Under the pieces are notes generated by a model. It was not told the origin of the DNA and searched no databases. It saw only the letters and a program-made list of their open reading frames with translations. Below, piece by piece: positions 16,952-24,224 of a DNA stretch of 36,168 nt. The stretch covers positions 1 to 36,168 of the forward strand of contig CALXRE010000095.1 of the NCBI GenBank assembly GCA_944390645.1. The letters run 5' to 3'. How positions within the stretch are numbered: position 1 is the first letter of the stretch; every line of letters begins with the position of its first letter. This DNA comes from an uncultured Alphaproteobacteria bacterium. GTDB lineage: Bacteria > Pseudomonadota > Alphaproteobacteria > CACZRW01. The position numbers were made by a program, and so were the translations under genes.

Positions 16952-17689
16952 TTATTGCCAACTTAAATGCATTAAAGCCGCAATCTTGTTCGTTTCTTTT
17001 ATAGTTAATTGATGAAAAGTTTCGGTGTGAGAAATATTACTTGATATTATTAATGTTTCTCCATATTTAGCTTCATTTTTAAAACTTATAGATAAAAATG
17101 AAGGAATCTTATCTTCTATAAAATTATCAGGAAGTCCTTCTAAAACAAAAGCTGGATAAACAGAATTATTTACATGATGATTTGAATCTATATCGTCATG
17201 TCTAATAGGTAACTCTTTCGTAAAATCTGCCTGTAAAGGAATTTCTATTTTGGAAAAAGTTGAATCTAAAGCATGATCGTCTATCGTGTTAAAATTAGGA
17301 AAAATTTTCTTATATGAAAGGGGCTTTTTGGAAATAAGATCTATTAAAACCCATCTGCTAGTTGCTAAGATCATTTCTTGACCATCGTCTCTGGTTACCC
17401 GAAAATCTCTTATCCCATACAGAGATGTTCCTGAGCTAGGCCATGTCTCTATTGTTATTTCGTCTCCCCATTTGGGAAAATTTAAAAACTTTACCTTGTA
17501 ATCAACGGCTATCCAACCAACATGGTGTTCATTAAGATATTTATATCCAATGTCTGCACTCTCTATATTTGCTTCTGCTGCTGATTGAAAAAAATTGAAT
17601 AAAGTGGAAATCTTTAATCTGTCTTTTGAATCACATGCATAAGTACGAATTTGATAAGATAACTTCTGTTTATTTATTAATAAACTCAT
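16952..17689 (-). CDS. Acyl-ACP thioesterase (FatA/FatB-like family)
   Basis: Double hotdog-fold enzyme that releases fatty acids from acyl carrier protein. The second half carries D168-S-N170-H-H172-VNN, matching the catalytic D-x-N-x-H of plant FatB (in a DxNxHVNN context). The first half has the segment ATSRWVLIDLISKKPLSY. Length 245 is typical of bacterial members. The open frame continues upstream to 17767, but that extension is translated from the antisense of tRNA-Thr, so the ATG at 17689 is used; its ribosome site is weak. The family is common in Firmicutes, Bacteroidetes and plastids and less usual in alphaproteobacteria. It lies downstream of the tRNA with no strong terminator between, so it may use the tRNA promoter. 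Confidence 0.87.
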   Translation of the reverse strand: MSLLINKQKLSYQIRTYACDSKDRLKISTLFNFFQSAAEANIESADIGYKYLNEHHVGWIAVDYKVKFLNFPKWGDEITIETWPSSGTSLYGIRDFRVTRDDGQEMILATSRWVLIDLISKKPLSYKKIFPNFNTIDDHALDSTFSKIEIPLQADFTKELPIRHDDIDSNHHVNNSVYPAFVLEGLPDNFIEDKIPSFLSISFKNEAKYGETLIISSNISHTETFHQLTIKETNKIAALMHLSWQ

Positions 17690-17740
17690 AATAAACAAAG
17701 CCCTAAAGAATAAAAAAAGTAAACGCTTAGTGCTTTTAAG

Positions 17741-17816
<76 letters not shown>

Positions 17817-17828
17817 TTAAAAAAATTA

Positions 17829-17857
17829 TTCATATACACTTTTTCTTCAAAGTGCAA
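17829..17857 (-). promoter_or_regulatory. Probable sigma70 promoter of tRNA-Thr
   Basis: On the minus strand TTGCAC (17857-17852), a 17-base spacer and TATGAA (17834-17829) lie 12 bases before the tRNA 5' end. The same interval contains a 6-bp inverted repeat (CACTTT 17837-17842, AAAGTG 17849-17854) just past the stop of the exporter permease gene, which could be a weak terminator. Confidence 0.5.
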
Positions 17858-17864
17858 GGAATCT

Positions 17865-19079
17865 TTATTGATATCTTAATGCTTCTATTGGATCTAATTT
17901 CATCGCTTTATACGCTGGAATAATCCCAGAAAGAACTCCAACAAGAACTGCTACGCTAAAGGATAAAATAATAGGCCAAACTGAAATAGGAACTTCATAT
18001 TCCATAATGTAACCTATAATTTGTGAGGTCGTGATCCCTATAAATAAACCTAAAAGACTTCCAAGAAAAGAAATCATTATAGATTCTGTTAAAAATTGTA
18101 ACATTATCCAACGATTTTCTGCTCCTAATGCTTTCCTAATACCTATCTCCCGTGTACGTTCCGTTACTGAAACTAACATCATATTCATAATACCTATACT
18201 TCCTACTATTAAAGAAATAGAAGCTATCGCTGCTAATAAAATCGATAAAACTAAGCCAACCGTTTTAATCGTGTTTACCATAGCCGTCATGTTCATTACT
18301 TCAAAATCATCATCATGTCCTTCTTTGATATTATGTCTTGAACGAAGAAGCATTTTTACTCGGTTAGAGGCGGTCTCTAAATCTTCATCATCTGATACTT
18401 TAATATAACCAAAATTAACTCTATCTGGTATTCTTGAACCTTGTATCCTTTGTCTTACGGTTGTATACGGCATTAAAATAACGTCATCTTGATCGTTACC
18501 CATTAAATCTTGTCCTTTAGAGGCAAGTAAACCTACAACCTTAAACGGAACATTCTTTATCCTTATCGTTTCTCCTACAGGATCTGCAAAACCAAAAAGT
18601 TCGTTCGCTGTAGTGGCTCCTATCAAAATATAAGGCGATGCTGATTTTACATCTTTCTCTGTAAATGGTTCTCCTCTTTCTATCTCCCATTTGTTTACGG
18701 TTATTAAGTCCGGAGTCGTGCCTCGGATAGATACCGTCCAGTTATTCGCTCCGTATACTCCTTGAGCGGTCGCTCTTACTATCGGTGCCGCTGCATCAAC
18801 TCCTTTTAATGTCTTCGTCGCTTCAACATCTGCTGCTGTTATCGTCGGTCTTTGTCCACTTTTTATGCCAGAAGTAAAAACAAAACTCGGATGAATCATT
18901 AATAGATTCCCTCCCATAGAAGCAAAACTGTTATTTATAACTAACGAAACTGTTTGTCCTGCTGCAACCATCATAACTACCGCACTAACTCCTATGATAA
19001 TACCTAAGGTAGTTAAAAATGTACGAAGCTTATGAGAAGAAAGTGAAAGCCATGCCTCTTTTATAATTAGCCAAATCAT
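17865..19079 (-). CDS. MacB-like ABC transporter permease (FtsX/MacB fold)
   Basis: Membrane subunit of a tripartite efflux system. It starts with the MacB permease pattern (SLSSHKLRTFLTTLGIIIGVSAVVMM), one transmembrane helix at about 20-42, then a large periplasmic domain to about 275, then three helices (about 275-300, 330-355, 370-392) with RTREIGIRKALGA between them and a C-terminal AMKLDPIEALRYQ. Length 404. In E. coli the ATPase and permease are fused; here they are two genes overlapping by four bases (ATGA). Substrate unknown: macrolides, peptides or lipopeptides are known for the family. Last gene of tolC-macA-ATPase-permease. Confidence 0.92.
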   Translation of the reverse strand: MIWLIIKEAWLSLSSHKLRTFLTTLGIIIGVSAVVMMVAAGQTVSLVINNSFASMGGNLLMIHPSFVFTSGIKSGQRPTITAADVEATKTLKGVDAAAPIVRATAQGVYGANNWTVSIRGTTPDLITVNKWEIERGEPFTEKDVKSASPYILIGATTANELFGFADPVGETIRIKNVPFKVVGLLASKGQDLMGNDQDDVILMPYTTVRQRIQGSRIPDRVNFGYIKVSDDEDLETASNRVKMLLRSRHNIKEGHDDDFEVMNMTAMVNTIKTVGLVLSILLAAIASISLIVGSIGIMNMMLVSVTERTREIGIRKALGAENRWIMLQFLTESIMISFLGSLLGLFIGITTSQIIGYIMEYEVPISVWPIILSFSVAVLVGVLSGIIPAYKAMKLDPIEALRYQ

Positions 19080-19786
19080 GTCGATTTCTCCATATAAGCA
19101 CGAACACTACCATCGTATTCTTTTTGTCCATCACTTATGCGAATAAGTCGTTGAGCATACATCGCTACGTCGGGTTCATGAGTAACTAAAACTATTGTCT
19201 TGCCATCTTTATTAAGCTCCGTAAATAAATTCATTATTTCATCGCTCGTCTTACTGTCTAAATTTCCTGTTGGTTCGTCTGCAAAAATTATCTGTGGCTC
19301 ATTTACTAAAGCTCTAGCTATTGCAACCCTTTGTTGCATTCCTCCAGAAAGTTGATTCGGCATCCTATCTTCATATCCTGAAAGCTTCATCTTGCGAATG
19401 TAAATAAGTGCTCGCTCTCGTCGATAAATATCGTTCTTACCAGCATAAATTAATGGTAACGAAACGTTGTCTGAAATACTTCTTCTCATCAAAAGATTAA
19501 AATTCTGAAAAACAAAGCCAATCTTGGAATTACGAACTTCTGCAAGTTGATTGTCTGTTAATCCCGAAACTTCCCTTCCGTCAAGAACATATGAACCTTT
19601 GGTCGGTCGATCTAAACACCCTAAAATGTTCATAAGAGTTGATTTGCCTGAACCTGACGGACCCATTATCGCAACAAATTCTCCTTTTTTTACGATAAAA
19701 TTTATGTCCTTTAGAACTTTTTGCTCTAAACCGCCATCCATAATATAATTCTTATATAGACCGCTAATCTCTATTACGCTGTCCAT
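19076..19786 (-). CDS. MacB/LolD-type ABC transporter ATPase
   Basis: Cytoplasmic ATPase of 236 residues. Walker A is GPSGSGKST at 42-50, Q-loop FVFQNFNLL, signature LSGGMQQR at 146-153, Walker B IIFADEP with the family-typical TGNLDS, and switch His203. The ATG at 19786 is preferred over the in-frame ATG at 19846, which lies inside macA; AAGGGAAAAGGA precedes the chosen start and MDSVIEISGLYKNY fits the family N-terminus. It energises the adjacent permease and follows macA by 19 bases. Confidence 0.94.
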   Translation of the reverse strand: MDSVIEISGLYKNYIMDGGLEQKVLKDINFIVKKGEFVAIMGPSGSGKSTLMNILGCLDRPTKGSYVLDGREVSGLTDNQLAEVRNSKIGFVFQNFNLLMRRSISDNVSLPLIYAGKNDIYRRERALIYIRKMKLSGYEDRMPNQLSGGMQQRVAIARALVNEPQIIFADEPTGNLDSKTSDEIMNLFTELNKDGKTIVLVTHEPDVAMYAQRLIRISDGQKEYDGSVRAYMEKST

Positions 19787-19805
19787 TCCTTTTCCCTTCT
19801 TTCTT

Positions 19806-20951
19806 TTACATCGGAGGAGGGCGATTGCCTTCGCTTTTCTTAACACCTTTTTCTATATATTCTGAAATGATTTCATCTCCTTCTTTTAAACCTCCTACAA
19901 CCTCTATAAAACTATCATCTGAAAGACCTGTGGTGATAACTATAGGATCTATCTTTTCTCCGTTTAATTTATAAACTACTGCTTCTTCATATTTTAAACC
20001 TGAAGGCGGTATCGAAGAAACGTAACTACGAAGATTCGCTGGAAGTTTAAATTGTAACGCACTCTTAGGAATAACAGGAACTCCTTCCTTCTCATCTACA
20101 CTTATATTAACAAAAGCTGTCATGCCAGGTAAAAGCTTCTTATCTTCATTTTCTATATTAATGATAACTGTATAAATAACTACATTCGATTCCGTAGATG
20201 GATTTAAACGAATTTGACCTATCGTACCTTTAAAAGTATTGGCTGGATAAGCATCAACGGTAAAATCTGCTTCCATTCCACTCTTTATCATACCAATGTC
20301 TGCTTCTGATATACTGGTTTCTATCTGCATCTTGGTTAAATCTTCTGCTATCTGAAATAATGTCGGTGTGGAAAGACTGGCTGCTACTGTTTGTCCTACT
20401 TCTACTTCTTTCGAAATAATAGTACCATCAACTGGAGACGTTATTTGAGCATACCCTAAATTACGATTGGATTTATTCGCTGCTGCTATCGCTGAATCAT
20501 AGCTATACTGTGCATTCGCAAGAGATATCTCATATTCCTCTAACTCACTTTGAGAAATGTAACCTTCTTTAAATAATTCTTGATTCCTTTTTAAATTAAG
20601 TTCCGCTATCTTTAATTTTGATGAGGCTGTGTTAAGATTCGATTGCTTCTCTTTCGCATCCTCTTCTAGTAAGTATTTATCTAAAGATGCTATTAGTTGA
20701 CCTTCTTTTACTTCATCATTGTAATCAACAAAAATCTCCTCAATAATCCCTGATACTTGTGTACCTACTTCAACCACGTTCCTTGGTTGTATCGTTCCTG
20801 ATGAAGATATCTGTTTATGTACATAACCTTTCTCTACTCTTACCATCTCTAGCTTGTTTGATATCTTGTCTTTTGAAATGGTATAATAATACAAGTAAAA
20901 GGATAAACCGGATATGCAAATAATAAAAAATAAAATAAAAAACTTTTTCAT
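19806..20951 (-). CDS. MacA-like periplasmic adaptor (HlyD/RND-type membrane fusion protein)
   Basis: Links the inner-membrane MacB complex to the TolC channel. One N-terminal membrane helix (about residues 4-24), a lipoyl half-motif (GTIQPRNVVEVGTQVSGIIEEI), an alpha-hairpin coiled coil (about 90-165, with LFKEGYISQSELEE), the second lipoyl half (AQITSPVDGTIISKEVEVGQTV), then beta-barrel and membrane-proximal domains. Length 381. The ATG at 20951 has GGAG upstream and gives a clean membrane anchor; the longer frame to 20990 overlaps tolC and was not used. The tolC TAA is one base upstream. Confidence 0.92.
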   Translation of the reverse strand: MKKFFILFFIICISGLSFYLYYYTISKDKISNKLEMVRVEKGYVHKQISSSGTIQPRNVVEVGTQVSGIIEEIFVDYNDEVKEGQLIASLDKYLLEEDAKEKQSNLNTASSKLKIAELNLKRNQELFKEGYISQSELEEYEISLANAQYSYDSAIAAANKSNRNLGYAQITSPVDGTIISKEVEVGQTVAASLSTPTLFQIAEDLTKMQIETSISEADIGMIKSGMEADFTVDAYPANTFKGTIGQIRLNPSTESNVVIYTVIINIENEDKKLLPGMTAFVNISVDEKEGVPVIPKSALQFKLPANLRSYVSSIPPSGLKYEEAVVYKLNGEKIDPIVITTGLSDDSFIEVVGGLKEGDEIISEYIEKGVKKSEGNRPPPM

Positions 20952-20952
20952 T

Positions 20953-22314
20953 TTACATCTCCATACTGCCAATCGATCGCAGTAAATCATTCTTGGTTAA
21001 AATAAGATTATAAAAAGCTGAAGTCTTCTCTTTCCTTGCTTCCGCTAATTTATATTGGGCATTCAAAAGATCAATAATGTTACCTTTGCCTGCTTTATAT
21101 GCTCCTAATGCTACTCGCTCGTTCTCTTCTGCACTCGCAAAAAGTTTCTTCGTAATTTCGTAATTCTTAATGCCTGTATTATAATTTTGATAGCTCTGCC
21201 ATACATCAAGACGTACGGAACTCTCACTCTCCGATACCCTAGCTTTGGCACTTTCGTAATTATATCTCTGCTTCGTTATGTTATAGGTGTTGCTAAAACC
21301 TGTAAATAAAGGAACGCTTAATCTTATACCTATACTGCTATTATAATTCTGCTCGTTCTCATTAAAATCATCATTTATTCCTAAACCACTTGTAAGATAA
21401 ATACTCGGATAATCTCCTGATTTCGCTTTCTCTAACGTTGCTTTTGATGCTTCTAATGATGCTTTCTGTGACTTTAAATCTTGTCTCTTTGCTAAAGCTT
21501 CCTGAATTAATTCTTCTACCTCTCCTGAAAATTTACCTGCTTCTGGATCTATTGTAACTTCTTCTAAGTCTAAATCCGTATATGCTGGAAGATTCAATAT
21601 TTCCGCTAATTCTCCTTTAGTCTTGGCTAAAGAATTAAAAGCTTCCGTCGTCGAAAGTTGACTTTGAGCATAAGATGTTTCTGCTTGTAATTTATCACTT
21701 AAACGAACAAGTCCTAAATCATAACGCTTGCTCGCTACTTCATAAGATTTTCTAAAAGCTTCTTCATTAACCATAACACTATTTAAAAGTTCCCTGGCTG
21801 ATAAAAGATTATAATACGCGTTAATAACTGAAAAAATAGTGTCTTGCATTAATTGATTGTGCGAAAAATTAGCTGCTTCCAAATTCTTTTTGGTGATAGC
21901 TACATCTGCTTGCCTGCCTCCAAAATCGTATATTAGCCAAGAAAGAGATATAGATGCTCCTGCATCGCTAGAGGATTGACTGCTTCCTCCTCCTATCTTG
22001 CTACTGTTATAACCTGTGTCTGCTTCGCCAGTTATACTTGGAAAATATGTCGATAAAGATTCTCCATAACTAGCTGCAGAGGCTTTTGCTTCCATATAAC
22101 TACGATTAAGTGTCGGATTGTTGCAAAGTGCTATCTCTATTAAATCGCTTAAAGAAAGTGAATGATTATCTATGTCTTCTTTTATACATTGTTTCGGTGT
22201 AGAAATATTACTTAAAACTGATAAAGGATCTGATATCCCTTCTTCTTCTGCTGCATAAGCAGTAAAAGTAATTGAAAAAAATAAAAAAACGAAAGAAATA
22301 AAAGTATTCTTCAT
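20953..22314 (-). CDS. TolC family outer membrane efflux protein
   Basis: Outer-membrane channel of the tripartite exporter. A signal peptide ends in TAYA before AEEEG, and the mature protein shows the two homologous OEP repeats: LSLSDLIEIALCNNPTL..., and later TSGLGINDD..., with long helical segments containing YNLLSARELL, ASKRYDLGLVRLSD, and the repeat equivalent ALGAYKAGKGNIIDLLNAQYKLAEAR. The ATG at 22314 (453 residues) is chosen for the signal peptide; its ribosome site is weak (GGAC). An in-frame ATG at 22380 has AAGGAG but only one base away, and would add a second hydrophobic stretch. First gene of the exporter operon. Confidence 0.9.
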   Translation of the reverse strand: MKNTFISFVFLFFSITFTAYAAEEEGISDPLSVLSNISTPKQCIKEDIDNHSLSLSDLIEIALCNNPTLNRSYMEAKASAASYGESLSTYFPSITGEADTGYNSSKIGGGSSQSSSDAGASISLSWLIYDFGGRQADVAITKKNLEAANFSHNQLMQDTIFSVINAYYNLLSARELLNSVMVNEEAFRKSYEVASKRYDLGLVRLSDKLQAETSYAQSQLSTTEAFNSLAKTKGELAEILNLPAYTDLDLEEVTIDPEAGKFSGEVEELIQEALAKRQDLKSQKASLEASKATLEKAKSGDYPSIYLTSGLGINDDFNENEQNYNSSIGIRLSVPLFTGFSNTYNITKQRYNYESAKARVSESESSVRLDVWQSYQNYNTGIKNYEITKKLFASAEENERVALGAYKAGKGNIIDLLNAQYKLAEARKEKTSAFYNLILTKNDLLRSIGSMEM

Positions 22315-22455
22315 TTTGATAGTCCGTTTAGGTTTAACCATTAAAAGTAATATAAATTTAGTTAATAAAAAGTAACCCATACTCCTTATTAACGATGCTA
22401 TTTTCTCTTTAGTTCAAAATTATTTTTATTAAAAATTTTTATAAACTTAGGTTAA

Positions 22456-24210
22456 TTAAAGTAAAAGGGCTATTCCTTGAGAGTTATACATAAGTGCTTT
22501 TACTCCTGATCTCCTTAAAAGATCTTCGTTAATTAGATGCTTATCTTTTAGCTCTAGTCTATACTTATCTTTCCCTAGTGATGTTGTTGTTAGTACGTTG
22601 GATTCTCCTCCTAAACCTTCTATAACCTCTTTTGAAAAAGCGATCTCTTTAGAATAGGTGTTCTCTTCTTCTGTTTCATTCTCTATCTTTAAATAGGCTT
22701 CCATATCACTCTTGAGATTCTCTGATAAAGTACCAAAAATAGCTTGAATGTTATTCCCTATCTCTACAACTCCACTTGCTCCAAGTGACTTTAAGCGTTC
22801 TTTGTTTACTTTGCTCGTCTCTTTAACCCCTAAACGTAAACGCGTGATACAGGCATCTAATGAAAGAATGTTATCTTTACCTCCAAAAGCTTGAACTAAA
22901 CTTCTTCCCATGCCTATCTTATCTTCCGCATTGTTCGTCGGCATAATCTCTTCACTTGTCGTAACAAGTAAATCTTCTCGACCAGGTGTCTTTAAATTTA
23001 AAAACTTAATAAGAAGACTGAAAACTATAAAATACAGTATCCCATAACAAGGTCCTAAAATAAAAACAAGCCATGGTTTTGTATCAATCGCATAGTAAAG
23101 AGCAAAATCTATTGCTCCTTGTGAAAAAGTATAGCCTATATGCGCTCCCATAAAATTCATAAGCGCAAAAGCTGTACCCGTCATAATGGCATGAACAAAA
23201 TAAAGTAGAGGAGCAGCAAATAAAAAAGCAAATTCTAAAGGCTCGGTTATCCCTGTTAAAAAGGCCGTTAAAGCCGCTGAAAACATTATACTGCCAACTT
23301 TAGTACGATTCTCTGGTTTCGCTGATCGCCAAATCGCAAACGCTGCAGCTGGAAGTCCAAACATCTTTATTAAAAAACCTCCGCTAAGAATACCTGCTGT
23401 CGGATCCCCTGCAAAAAAACGATTTATATCTCCATGAATAAGCTTTCCTGAAGGAGATATGTATTCTCCTATTTCAAAAAAGAAAGGCGCATTCCAAATA
23501 TGATGCAAACCAAAAGGAAGTAAAAGCCTCTCTATAAAACCATATGTAGCTCCAGCTAACGCTGGATTTGAATATGCTGCCCAATGGGAAAACTTGTCTA
23601 TGTAGGATTGTATAGGAGGCCAAATTATACTTAAAAATACACCTAAAGCTATCGCGGCAAAACAGGTAATAATCGGAACAAACCTTTTCCCTGCAAAAAA
23701 ACCTAAATAAGACGGAAGGTTTATACGATAATACTTGTTAAACATAAAACCAGCTATACAACCAATGAAAATACCTCCAAAAACTCCTGTCTGAATGGTC
23801 TTTATCCCATCTACTTCTGATATTATCTTCTTCGCAAACTCTGAATCATAATTAAAAAACTCTGAAAGAACACCTAAGGTACCTGTGTCCGTATACCAAA
23901 AAATATCTACCATAACTCCCATCGTAGCTTGTAAAACTAAAAAACCACAAACAGAAGCTAATGCAGCTGCTCCATCATTCTCTGTAAGACCTAGTGCTGT
24001 TCCTATCGCAAAAATAAGTGGCATGTTATCAAATATAACACTCCCACTCATCGCCATGATTTCTGGAATAACAGCTGGAATCCATTCTATCTCTGAGTTA
24101 AGAATACCTGTACCTACTCCTAAAAGAATGCCTGCAACAGGTAAAACCGCTACAGGAAGCATTAAGGATTTACCTATCTTTTGTAAAAAGCTGAATATAA
24201 CTTTCCCCAT
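22456..24210 (-). CDS. PTS sugar transporter EIICB (glucose/GlcNAc family)
   Basis: Membrane permease and phosphotransferase of a sugar PTS. The IIC domain covers about residues 1-400 (KSLMLPVAVLPVAGILLG, LLPFGLHHIWNAPFFFEIGEY, GITEPLEFAFLFAAP). IIB at about 433-505 carries phospho-cysteine C454 in LDACITRLRL. A second IIB-like unit at about 523-584 (EVIEGLGGESNVL...) has no cysteine at all and is presumably regulatory or vestigial. At 584 residues it is longer than E. coli PtsG and resembles NagE of Pseudomonas type, which pairs with a multidomain EIIA-HPr-EI as here. Substrate is probably N-acetylglucosamine, with glucose as the alternative. It follows its partner by 14 bases with AAGGAG upstream. 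Confidence 0.9.
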   Translation of the reverse strand: MGKVIFSFLQKIGKSLMLPVAVLPVAGILLGVGTGILNSEIEWIPAVIPEIMAMSGSVIFDNMPLIFAIGTALGLTENDGAAALASVCGFLVLQATMGVMVDIFWYTDTGTLGVLSEFFNYDSEFAKKIISEVDGIKTIQTGVFGGIFIGCIAGFMFNKYYRINLPSYLGFFAGKRFVPIITCFAAIALGVFLSIIWPPIQSYIDKFSHWAAYSNPALAGATYGFIERLLLPFGLHHIWNAPFFFEIGEYISPSGKLIHGDINRFFAGDPTAGILSGGFLIKMFGLPAAAFAIWRSAKPENRTKVGSIMFSAALTAFLTGITEPLEFAFLFAAPLLYFVHAIMTGTAFALMNFMGAHIGYTFSQGAIDFALYYAIDTKPWLVFILGPCYGILYFIVFSLLIKFLNLKTPGREDLLVTTSEEIMPTNNAEDKIGMGRSLVQAFGGKDNILSLDACITRLRLGVKETSKVNKERLKSLGASGVVEIGNNIQAIFGTLSENLKSDMEAYLKIENETEEENTYSKEIAFSKEVIEGLGGESNVLTTTSLGKDKYRLELKDKHLINEDLLRRSGVKALMYNSQGIALLL

Positions 24211-24224
24211 CTTTGCTCCTTATT

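Noticed and set aside
22381-22455. Terminator of the PTS operon before tolC
   Set aside because: Only A/T-rich short complementarities are present, without a stable stem, so I did not annotate one.
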